From: Candidatus Ecksteinia adelgidicola | GTDB lineage: Bacteria; Pseudomonadota; Gammaproteobacteria; Enterobacterales; Enterobacteriaceae | Length of the DNA stretch: 64,000 nt | Direction of reading: 5' to 3' | Assembly (NCBI GenBank): GCA_020541345.1 | Contig: CP045239.1 | Location: 124,001-188,000 of the forward strand | Shown here: positions 47,091 through 57,531 of the stretch, piece after piece | How the letters are laid out: each line of letters starts with the position of its first letter | Position numbering within the stretch: the first letter of the stretch is position 1 | Program-made: the position numbers and the translations under genes | The notes under the pieces: model-generated | The model's input: only the letters and a program-made list of their open reading frames with translations | Databases searched by the model: none | What the model was told of the DNA's origin: nothing

Positions 47091-47881
47091 CAAAGAAAAT
47101 AATTTACTTATGTAGTTAAAATATAAATATTATTTTTGATATAATATTCTACATAATAATTGTATCTAAGTAAGTTTTTATCTAAAAAAATAAAATAATA
47201 TGAATTTTAAAAAAAAATGTTTTACTATAAATACATATATTGTAGTATATAATTATAAAAAATAATAATTATGTGATTTAATGATATAATAAAAAATTAA
47301 TAGATATTTTGTCATTTTTAATCAATCAAAAAGACATGGTAAAATTTTATTTTTATCTATTAAATTAATTGTAAATGAATTACAAACAATATATGTATAT
47401 TATTACAGTATTCATTATTAATAAAATACATCATAAAGTTTTTATTTTTAAGTAAAATACATAAAAAGATACAAATAAATTATTTTTTTTTAAATATAAA
47501 GTAAGAGTATGTTTTTACTAGTAATAGTAATACATTTTTAAAAAAAATAAATATTTTATTGAAATGTGATGTTTATTATAAATAAAGATAGCTTTTTAAA
47601 TTAAGTTATTAATATAAAACAGGCATATATATTTTAAAGAAATAAAACATTTTACATCAATTATAAATGATTTTTAAAGTAAAATTAAGAAACGAATTTT
47701 CATAAATTGTAATAAATCAAAAATGTTAAATTATATTTATTTAACTAAATAATATTTTATATCTTTAATTGTAAAATGTTTTAATATATTATTGTATAAC
47801 AACAAAAACTTTTATATCAATATAAAAATATAATTAAAATAATAATAAACATTTTCACTAATTTTATTAATAAGGTCTATC
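47091..47881. other. Gene-free spacer between tusE and cysQ
   Basis: About 790 bp of A/T sequence without a recognisable gene or structured element. Confidence 0.65.
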
Positions 47882-48619
47882 ATGTTAGAAAAAATTTTTC
47901 AATTATCCCTAATAGCTGGAGAAGCAATTATGGATATCTATAATAGTAAAAAATCTCTTAATGTTAAACAAAAAAAAGATAATTCACCAGTTACTATAGC
48001 AGATATATCATCGCATCGTATTATAAAAGATGGTCTAGAAAAATTGACCCCAGAAATACCTATTTTATCAGAAGAAGAGACATTAAGTTGGGAAATACGT
48101 AAACATTGGGTTCGTTATTGGTTGGTAGATCCGTTAGATGGAACTCAAGAGTTTCTTCAACGTAATGGTGAATTTACGATTAATATAGCACTTATTGAAC
48201 ATGGTAAAACAGTAATGGGAGTTATATATGCTCCATTAACTGACGTAGCATACTTAGCAAAAGATAAACATGCTTGGAAAGAAAAAAAAGGTCAAAGACA
48301 CTTGATTCATATAAATAACGCTCAACCACCTGTTATAGTAGTTAATCGATCACATATTGATATGCAATTAAAAAGTTATTTGAAAACAATTAATAAGTAT
48401 GAACTAATGTTTATTAGTTCATCATTGAAATTTTGTTTAGTTGCAGAAGGAACAGCACAACTCTATCCGTGTTTTGGACTAACTAACATTTGGGATACAG
48501 CTGCTGGTCATGCAATAGCAGATGCAGCTGGAGCAAAAATTTCTGATTGGAAAGGTTGTTCTTTACTTTATACTCCTAGAAAATCTTTTTTTAATCCAGA
48601 ATTTAAAGTATCAATATAA
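47882..48619 (+). CDS. cysQ: 3'(2'),5'-bisphosphate nucleotidase CysQ
   Basis: Hydrolyses 3'-phosphoadenosine 5'-phosphate (PAP, 3',5'-ADP) to AMP; a magnesium-dependent, lithium-sensitive member of the inositol monophosphatase superfamily. The protein is 245 aa (E. coli 246). Metal ligands are visible in LSEEE (E64-E65), DPLDGTQEF (D83, D86) and WDTAAGHA (D205). AAGGTC precedes the ATG. No sulfate assimilation gene is in this window; the product would also be useful for clearing PAP formed when holo-acyl carrier protein is made from CoA. Confidence 0.95.
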   Translation: MLEKIFQLSLIAGEAIMDIYNSKKSLNVKQKKDNSPVTIADISSHRIIKDGLEKLTPEIPILSEEETLSWEIRKHWVRYWLVDPLDGTQEFLQRNGEFTINIALIEHGKTVMGVIYAPLTDVAYLAKDKHAWKEKKGQRHLIHINNAQPPVIVVNRSHIDMQLKSYLKTINKYELMFISSSLKFCLVAEGTAQLYPCFGLTNIWDTAAGHAIADAAGAKISDWKGCSLLYTPRKSFFNPEFKVSI

Positions 48620-49228
48620 TTAAGTTAATATGTTAACAGTTAATATTAACACAGTTGACTAAACTTTCTATAATAGAATAGACAATATTTATTTTTTAAA
48701 ATTATAGTTTTATGTTTTAACTTAGGTAATATTTTTGAGTTTGGAAAATAGCATAAAAATGTAAAATGTTATATGTATTAATAATAAAATATATCTCTCT
48801 TCTATAACTGAAACATTGTAATACAACAATAAAAAACAATAATAAAAAATAAAAATTTAAAATAAAAAATTTATAAGTAGTCTAAAAATAATGAAATTAT
48901 AATCATGTATTTTATTAAATTAAACAATATTTTTAATTAAAATTATTTTACATTAAAAATAACATTTTAAAATTAAGATTTTAATAATTAAATCAATTAA
49001 AAATTTAATTTATTTAATTATATATATAAAGAAAAAACTTTAAAAATATTTTTTATATACATTATATTAATCAATAATTAATATGCATTTATTAAAAAAG
49101 TATATATCAATTTCAATTATTAAATAATAAATTTTTTATTGTTTCCTTAATATACAGAAAAAATTAATTAATTAATAGTATAATCTAATAATACTTATTT
49201 ATTAAAAAAAAATTCACATGTCAAAAAA
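48620..49228. other. Gene-free spacer between convergent cysQ and yqhA
   Basis: About 610 bp of A/T sequence. A possible hairpin directly after cysQ is listed; nothing else is seen. Confidence 0.65.
48624..48650 (+). terminator. Possible hairpin after cysQ
   Basis: GTTAATAT and ATATTAAC form a perfect 8-bp stem with an 11-nt loop, beginning 5 nt after the cysQ stop. The inner sequence can also form the short palindrome GTTAATATTAAC. No T tract follows, so termination is uncertain. Confidence 0.3.
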
Positions 49229-49726
49229 CTAATGTTTTTGAATTTTACTCATTCTATCAATATATGTCATGCCAAATGCAGAAACAACAAAAGCTAAATG
49301 AATAATAACACACCACATAATTTTATTATCAGTTACTTTTTCTGCTTCCATGAATATTTTTAAAAGATGAACTGATGAGATAGCAACAATAGAGGAAGCC
49401 ACTTTATTTTTTATTGAATTAACATCCATTTTACCCATCCAGCTTAACTTTTTATGCTGGCTATCAACAGTCATTTTTAAAATAAAATTTTCGTAACTTG
49501 AAAACATCACCATTACTAATAACCCACCAACTAAAGCAATATCTACAAGAGATAAAACAGTTAATATTAATCCTGAATCAGATATTGAAAAAAGTTCAGG
49601 AATAATATGAAATATTTGCTGAAAAAATTTTGCGGTGAGTAGAACAAATCCAAACGATAAACCGATATACACAGGAAACAACAACCATCTAGAGGAATAT
49701 ATAATTCTTTCAACATGTTTTTCCAT
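49229..49726 (-). CDS. yqhA: UPF0114 family inner-membrane protein YqhA
   Basis: Membrane protein of the UPF0114/YqhA family whose function is unknown. The protein is 165 aa (E. coli 164), begins [30 protein letters not shown] in the typical way, and has about four hydrophobic segments (around 14-33, 51-75, 105-125 and 135-155). AAGAG lies 8 nt before the ATG. It has no gene neighbours that hint at its role. Retention in a heavily reduced genome is notable but unexplained. Confidence 0.9.
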   Translation of the reverse strand: MEKHVERIIYSSRWLLFPVYIGLSFGFVLLTAKFFQQIFHIIPELFSISDSGLILTVLSLVDIALVGGLLVMVMFSSYENFILKMTVDSQHKKLSWMGKMDVNSIKNKVASSIVAISSVHLLKIFMEAEKVTDNKIMWCVIIHLAFVVSAFGMTYIDRMSKIQKH

Positions 49727-50754
49727 TATGACTCTTAGAAATTAATAAAATTGGCTAAATTAAAGAAGATAAACAAAAATATCACTCTTAAAATACATGA
49801 TAATAATGTGATATTATTGATCTTCCATCGTTTTTAATAATTTAATAAAATATAACATGATATCTAATATTTGTTATTTATCATTAATTTTTTATTATAT
49901 ATTAATTAATTATATATTAATTAAAGAATGAACATCTTAAAGATATTAATTGTTATAAAAATTTTTATTAATGATAATATTATCAATATTATTATCTCGA
50001 TGATATACTTTAAACATATAATTATTTATATAATTTTTAAAATTAAATAATGAAAATGTTTTATACAATGTATAAAGTAATTAAAATTGTATTTTGAAAT
50101 ATGTTTATTATTAATATCATATATTATATAATATTAAAACATTTAATTCTATTATTTTATTTTAAAATATCACTAATTTTATTCGTATAAATTTAAAATA
50201 AAATATTAATATGAAATATTTCAAGCATTGCTAAACATGAAATATTATTTTTTTTTTAAAAAATATAAATATCTTTTAATATATATTTTTAAAAAAAAAA
50301 TTTATATTTTTTAAAAATATAATCTTTTAACACATTTTTTTATTTTGTTTAACTAAAAATTATAAATTATCGTTTGTTTAAAATTTTAGTACATGAAGTG
50401 TTATAATCATTTTATTTATTAAATATTAATTTAAAAGTAAAATAAATAAAAAATTTTTGTTATAATGTTTATTTTATATAAAATATTTTTATTTTATATA
50501 ATTTTTGATAAATAAAATGATTATATTAAATATAGTCATATAATACGTATTATTTAAATTTTAAATACAGTTATAAAAATTAAATTAATGTTTAAATTTT
50601 ATATTAGTCCTTTAAGCAATTACTAAATTATTAATGATATTAATAATTTTGTTGTTATCTAATTATAATCGAAAAATTTTAAAATTAAAAACGTTAAATA
50701 AAAACATTTATTAATGTTTATGATAATATCTTTATAAATATTAATATAATATTA
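49727..50754. other. Gene-free spacer between yqhA and tpiA
   Basis: About 1 kb of A/T sequence with no gene. It contains one long inverted repeat, listed separately. Confidence 0.65.
50253..50317. repeat. 18-bp perfect inverted repeat with 29-bp spacer
   Basis: TTTTTAAAAAATATAAAT at 50253-50270 is matched by its exact reverse complement at 50300-50317. It is not next to a gene end. The arms are almost all A/T, so a chance origin is possible. Confidence 0.7.
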
Positions 50755-51525
50755 TTAAAGATTACCTTTCATTATTGAAGCAATTTTTACTATTTCATAA
50801 AATGAATCAGCTTTTAATGACGAAGAACCTACTAAAACTCCATCGATATCTGGTTGAGAAAAAAAGTCTGCTGCATTAGTCTCATTAATAGAACCACCAT
50901 ATTGAATAATAATATTATGAGAAACTACTGAATCATAAGTAGCAATATAATTTCGAATAAACGCGTGAACCATTTGAACTTTTAATGGATTAGAAGCGTT
51001 ATTAGTGCCAATAGCCCATATGGGTTCATAAGCTATTACAGTATCTTTCATAGCTGATACGCCAACACTGTTTAATATAGCATCAATTTGTCGTATACAT
51101 ACTGCATTTGTTTTACCTTCTTTATTTTCTAAATCAGTTTCGCCAATACATAAAACTGGAATTAAACCAAATTCTTTTAATTTTTTAAACTTTTGAGCAA
51201 TTAGTGTATCTGTTTCTTGATGATGTATTCGTCGCTCAGAATGACCAATAATAACATATCGAACTCCAATATCTTTTAACATGCTAACTGAAATTTCTCC
51301 TGTAAAAGCACCAAATAAATTATTGTCAACATTTTGCGCACCTAAAGAAATATTGCTTCCGATAAGTATTTTTTTAACTTGATCTGTATAAATTACTGGT
51401 GGTGCAATGACTACATTACAATTCTTAATATCACAAAGTAAATTGCGTAAATTAGTAACTAATTGATTTACCATATTAATATTACCATTAAGTTTCCAAT
51501 TACCAATCACCAATGGATAAGACAT
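50755..51525 (-). CDS. tpiA: Triosephosphate isomerase
   Basis: Interconverts dihydroxyacetone phosphate and glyceraldehyde 3-phosphate in glycolysis and gluconeogenesis; a cytosolic TIM-barrel dimer. The protein is 256 aa (E. coli 255). Catalytic residues are K11 (GNWKLNG), H95 (IIGHSERR) and E167 ([10 protein letters not shown]), and the phosphate-binding stretch [11 protein letters not shown] is present. GGAG lies 7 nt before the ATG. Glyceraldehyde 3-phosphate is also a starting substrate of the MEP pathway that IspD and IspF serve. Confidence 0.97.
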   Translation of the reverse strand: MSYPLVIGNWKLNGNINMVNQLVTNLRNLLCDIKNCNVVIAPPVIYTDQVKKILIGSNISLGAQNVDNNLFGAFTGEISVSMLKDIGVRYVIIGHSERRIHHQETDTLIAQKFKKLKEFGLIPVLCIGETDLENKEGKTNAVCIRQIDAILNSVGVSAMKDTVIAYEPIWAIGTNNASNPLKVQMVHAFIRNYIATYDSVVSHNIIIQYGGSINETNAADFFSQPDIDGVLVGSSSLKADSFYEIVKIASIMKGNL

Positions 51526-52390
51526 ATATTCTCCAATTATTGTAAAAATGTAAATTTTATATTATTAATATTATAATTAATATAATTATAACACCAATTA
51601 AATATTTATTAATGTTATGAATAATCATAAAAGATATTATGAATTATAAACATAAAAGCAAAGATAATGTGTAAGAAAACTGTTTAATAGTAACCTTTAT
51701 ATTAATACATTTTATATTAATGCAATATAAATTCATTTTTTTTTAAAAATGTAATTTTATTAGAAATATTTTTTTTATTTTCTTAAAAAGTATATGTATA
51801 TGTAATTTTTTTTATTGAAATAAACAACGTAATATAAAAAAATTTTTTATTTTTTTTGTATGAAAATATGTTTTAACATATATTTTACATGGAAAACAAA
51901 ATAACTTTATAAAAATGTTTAATTTTAAACTATAATTATAAAAAAATTTTTGTTATAAAAAAAGCATCATTTAAATGTCAAATACATATAAATATTAAGT
52001 TAATAAGTATATGATAAAATAACAATTTGTATATTCAAATGTAATTCGTTTTTACATTTAATTCGTTTTTAATAAAAATATAAATATTATATAATTTTTA
52101 TTAAAATATTGAAAAAATAAAAAAAAACAAGTGATTTAATATCATATTTAGTAATAAAATAAAATTTAATAAATTATAATTTTAATAAACGTTTATTATC
52201 GCTCTGAAATTTATTGTATTATTCTATAATTGTTTTTGTCAATAATAAATTTATGAAGTTATTTATAAAAAATATTATAAAATAAAAAAACTACACAAAA
52301 TTTACCATTTACAGTATAATATTAAAAAAAATAACAGAATAACTGTAAAAAAACTTCATGCTATTATGTTTATATAACTTATTCGTTGTT

Positions 52391-52410
52391 TACACTAATT
52401 TACACTAATT
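52391..52410. repeat. 10-bp tandem duplication
   Basis: Two perfect adjacent copies of TACACTAATT. Confidence 0.75.
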
Positions 52411-52730
52411 TAATTTTATAAAATTAAAGGCAAAAGTATAATTAATATTAAATGTAACTAAAACAAAATGAACTAATCTTGAATATTACTAATATTAAAA
52501 AATAAATAATAACATTAATTCTTAATTAAAAATTAAATTTCATCTTGATCAAGTTTAAAATAATAAAGTTTAATAATATTGAATTTTAGAATGTTGTTAT
52601 AATTTTATGTGATTTAAAATATTTAATTCATTTGAAAAGCAAACAATGTTTTAATTGTGTTTTTTTTTATGAATTTATTAGTTATATAAACAACACGTAA
52701 TCATTTTGTGACAATATTATTTACTATATC

Positions 52731-52765
52731 ACTATTTTAATAGAAAATTACTATTTTAATAGAAA
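52731..52765. repeat. 19-bp tandem duplication
   Basis: ACTATTTTAATAGAAAATT is followed at once by a copy matching its first 16 bases. Confidence 0.82.
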
Positions 52766-52979
52766 GTGTTAAATTTTATAATTATAACATTGTTTCATCT
52801 TTTCTAGTTTTTTTAGTCATCTTAAAGATTTTATTATTTATATATTTTTTAATGTTATTTTATATTGTTATTGATAAATTATATTATTATTTAAATTACA
52901 AAAGTAGTAAAAAACATTATATTATATTAGTAATATTTTAATAAAATTTTTATTAAATTTAGAATTTAGAGTAATATAT

Positions 52980-53009
52980 TATATAGATATAATATATTAT
53001 ATCTATATA
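52980..53009. repeat. 30-bp perfect palindrome
   Basis: A perfect palindrome with no spacer, centred between 52994 and 52995; each arm contains TATATAGATATAATA. It could extrude as a cruciform or be chance in A/T-rich DNA. It is not near a gene. Confidence 0.85.
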
Positions 53010-53824
53010 TTAAAAATGTAATAAGTAACAAAATAAAAATATTTATAATACTATAATAAAATTATTTTAAACATTGTATTAGAAATTAATAATTACATAA
53101 AAAATTATGAAAAAAGATAACAATTTATTATTAATAACTTTCATTAAAATTTTTAAAAATTAAATAATAATTTTACGTACAATCGTTAAAATTTTACATA
53201 TAATCGTGAATAATAATATAGAAAAAATAATATTATGTATTTTCTATATCTTAAAATTAGGAAACAATGAAAAATATAGTATACGATGTTTTTTTGATGA
53301 TTTTTTACAAAATTAATGACAATTAATTATTTTTATAAATTTAAAAATAAATATATAATTATTTTTTTTAATAAAAATTTTTTATTAATGTGCAACAATT
53401 ATCATATTAATTTTAAAAATATTATTAATATTTATTAAAATATTAATAATATCGCAAATATAACAATATTAAAAAATACGTATTAAATTAATAAAAAGAA
53501 CAATATTTTTTAAAAAATTCATATCTAAAAAACATAATCATGTTGTTTTATTAGTATGTTAGTATGTATATAAACAATCAACACTATATTTATTAGCATT
53601 ATATTTATAATAGTTCATCAATTTAAATACGTTTAAATTGTAAAAATACACATAAATAATAAATTAAAATTATAAAATAGTTATATAAAAAATAATAAAA
53701 AATATATTTAATGTAGTTAGATAATACTTACGCTTCAATATTTATAAAAGTTTTAAATATAAACAAAATATTAATTATATGAAACGTTATTGTATATTTC
53801 TATCATTAAATTTTTTTTTTAAAA

Positions 53825-53887
53825 ACTTGTTTAGTACTCTAAAATACTTGTTTAGTATTCTAACATACTTGTTTAGTACTCTAAAAT
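53825..53887. repeat. 21-bp tandem repeat, three copies
   Basis: Three adjacent 21-bp copies beginning ACTTGTTTAGTA. Copies one and three are identical; the middle copy differs at two positions. The unit is richer in G/C than the surrounding DNA. Confidence 0.9.
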
Positions 53888-54814
53888 ATTAGTAATTGAT
53901 TCATAATAAAATATCTATTTTATTTTATGTTAAAATAAAATTTTTATAAATGATAAATATTTTTAATTTCAATTTTGTTTAAGATATTTTGTAATTATTA
54001 TCATACGTAATAATATATAAATGTTAAATATTATATTTAAAAGTTGTTTATTAATGATTATTATAATACAATATTAATTAATATTATTTTAATAATTTCA
54101 AAAAAAAACAATACATAAAATATTAAAAAAAAATAAAATTTATATTTTAATTTATTTATTAAAGTTTTTTACTAAAAATATAAAAAAACATAAAAATGTG
54201 TGATATTATTATATTTAAAAAATATTATTAATTGTGATATTATTTTTTATGTTTTTATTAATTTATATATTTAAATACATTTTTTTAATATAACCACTTT
54301 AAAAAGTGGAATATATAATTAAAATTTGTTAATTAAAACATATTATTTCTTTAAAAATAATATTTTAAACTTTATTGAATATGTGAAGTATAATCACATC
54401 TTTTAAAAATCGTCTGAATTATTTATTTATTTTTTATATTTTTTATGATAAATATTACTTTATTATGAAATATTATGAAAAAAAATTAAAAAAAACAACG
54501 CCATATAGTAAAATAGTAAAACATAAGTTTCTTATTTATATTAAATATTAAAAATACTTTTATACTGTTATCTAAAAAAAACTCATTTATACATTAATTT
54601 TAAGTAATGAATAGAATATTGTAAGTCATGATATAAAACAAATAAAAATAAAACTTTAATTATTAAAATAAATTAAATATATTAATAAATATTTCTATAT
54701 ATATCTTGTAAAACACATTATTTAATATTTTTATGTATTAGTGTTTGTTATTTTTTCTTTTAGATTTTTAAGCAACTTTTAGCTTTTTAAGCAAGATGAT
54801 AAGTACATTTTATT

Positions 54815-55160
54815 TTTCAAATATTTACTAACTATTTCAAATGTTTACTAACTACTAATATACTAACTGAATAACTAATAATATACTAACTAATGAATAA
54901 CTAATAATTAATATTTTAAATCACTATCAAGGATCAAGGAATCATCAATTAGAATTGAATTATCAATTAGAATTATAATAACTAAATAATAACTAATCAG
55001 ATTAAATACTTTAATTTTACTAATATCCTAAAACTGTCATACTTAAAAACAACAAGCAATAAATACTACTGAAACGATTAGCTTAGTTAGTTATTTAATT
55101 CTTTTCTTAAAAAGAACTAATTAATACCTTATAGTAACATAGTAACATTTAGTAACATTT
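54815..55160. repeat. Cluster of nested short tandem duplications
   Basis: TTTCAAATATTTACTAACTA is duplicated with one mismatch (54815-54854). It is followed by imperfect copies built on ATACTAACT and GAATAACTAATAAT, then ATCAAGG twice, ATCAATTAGAATT twice (54944 and 54962), and AGTAACAT three times (55133-55160). The patch has more C and less T than its flanks. No coding frame runs through it. Confidence 0.8.
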
Positions 55161-56113
55161 ATTGAATTAAAGATCATACATCATATAGAATATAGAATCA
55201 TTTCTTTTTTTAAAATAAGAAAATTTTAAAGATATAAAAAAATTAAGAGATCATTAAATAGATAAAAAAATATTAAATTAATTAATACTATCGTAACTAC
55301 AAATTTAAAAAATATTCTAAAAATAATGAATGATTATATTTTATATAAAAAGAAGTAAGTTTCTAAAATAAAAATATTTTTATAAATTTTTACTTTAAAG
55401 AAACACTAAAACTGCATAACACAGTTTTTAATATTTTAACATGGTAATATTTTTTTATAAATACTTTTGTCGATTATCTAAAAACTTTAATAATAAACTA
55501 TTTGAGCTAGATTTTAAACATTTATTAAAATAAATGAACATGATCTATAGAATATATAAATTTAAAAAAACATTTAATATAGTAAGTTCATAAAAAAATG
55601 CTTGACGCTTATAAAAATATAATGAATATTTTTATAAAATAAATTTTAACAATATAATAATATTTATAAAAAAGATAAACTTATTAATTTTAAATTTATT
55701 TATTAATTTAAAAAAATACTTAATCATCATAAAAATATACAAAATATTAAAATTTATCTTAACAATTTTAACTTATGATATAGTTTATTTGATGTATTCA
55801 GCACACCTTTTAAACAGAATGTATGATTTATTATTCATAAATTATTCTTGTTATTTAAGTTTTCGAATAAACAACATTAGTACAGATTAAAATTCAACTT
55901 TATTTTTTTAATGAAAGTTTTAATTAACTTATTAAGATTCAGATAAAATACTTTGCTAATTATTAATAAATATCTTGTTTCATTATATTATAAAAAATTA
56001 ATTTAGTTATTAAAACATTAAAAAAGTTTTAAAAAACATGTATATAATATTTCAATTATTAATATAATTTTTAAAATATTAATTCGCTTAAATTCTAAAT
56101 TATTTATAATCCT

Positions 56114-56154
56114 ACTATATTAATTAATACTTCATGCTATATTGATTAATACTT
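56114..56154. repeat. 19-bp direct repeat at 22-bp spacing
   Basis: ACTATATTAATTAATACTT recurs 22 bp later with two mismatches. Confidence 0.75.
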
Positions 56155-56705
56155 ATGGTGATTAAATTTATATGTTTTCATATGCTATATTATAAGATAA
56201 AAAAAGTAAAAATTGCTATTAAATTAGCATATCATAATATGATTGATCGTATATGCTTTAAAAAAATAAAAAATTTTATTATTAATTATAAATATAAAAT
56301 AAATTCTTAGATTTATTAAAAATTGTACATATTATTTTATAAATGTTAATTTTTATACTAACTAAAAATACTAACTAAAATTAAAACATAAAAATAATTT
56401 GTTATATATAAAATTTTTATATTTTTATAAAAAAATTATCATATAATATATCGCTATATAATATATATATTACTAATATAATATAAAATTCATATATTTT
56501 TAGTAATAATAACTATTTTAAAATTAATTACTATTGGAAAATAAAGAACGTAAAAAGAACGCAATAAGATAATTGTTATTTAAATATTCATAAGTATTTT
56601 TTTAAACAAGAGTTTTGTCAATATATAGTTACATTTAAAAAATTTTAAAAAAATATTTTTATAAACTTTATCAAATAAACATTTTATATAAAATATAAAA
56701 TCATT

Positions 56706-56733
56706 TTCAAAGATATAACTTCAAAGATATAAC
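56706..56733. repeat. 14-bp tandem duplication
   Basis: Two perfect adjacent copies of TTCAAAGATATAAC. Confidence 0.85.
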
Positions 56734-56992
56734 ACTTAAAATCATGTTTTTAAAAGATATATGATTAGTTAATTATTACAATAAAATAATCAATCAACAA
56801 TAATAAACTATTTATAAAGAGTTTTTTTTAAAAATATATAGCTTTATATAACTAAATATATTTATAAAATTAATATTATATAATTAAATAAATATTTTTT
56901 ATTTTTTAATGTTTTAATCGAAATAAAATTTAACACTTTTAGTTAATTTATATATCTAAATTAATATATTTAAAATAATATTGAACTGCTCA

Positions 56993-57019
56993 TAGTATGT
57001 ATAATGTAGTATGTATAAT
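56993..57019. repeat. 14-bp tandem duplication
   Basis: Two adjacent copies of TAGTATGTATAATG, the second lacking its last base. Confidence 0.8.
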
Positions 57020-57531
57020 AAAATATTATATTTTAATTAATAAGTTAAACTATAAAATTAATAATTTTTTATATTTAAATAATAATTTTATTTTATTGTT
57101 ATTTATCATGTTAAATTTATGAATATATCAAAATACTTTTTATAAATAACACATTAATTGTATTTATCTATCTGTGTTTTTGTTTCTTAATTTTTAATTA
57201 TAATTTTATAATAGATAAAAAATTTTATTAACATCATAATAAATAATTTAATTTATGTTTTATAAAAATATTGTCTTGATTGATTGTAATAATTTAAAAT
57301 AGCTTACTATTTTAAATATTTATTAAATAATAAAATAATCATTAGTTAAATCATATAAAAAAATAAATAAAATTTTCAATAAATACCGAATTTTTAAAAA
57401 AAAGATAAGATATAAAGAGCCATAAAATGTTTTGTAATTATATTTTATTATAAACATACTATATTGTTACAATTACAGTATAATATACTATACAATACAA
57501 TTTCTCATTTTTAATTATTATATTTAATATT

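Larger units (their letters stand above)
51526..57531. other. 6 kb gene-free desert upstream of lonH
   Basis: No gene or RNA recognised. The region is unusually rich in short tandem duplications and contains a 30-bp perfect palindrome and a patch (54,815-55,200) of nested repeats; these are listed separately. In E. coli matP and ompA lie near ycbZ; neither can be read here. Confidence 0.65.
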
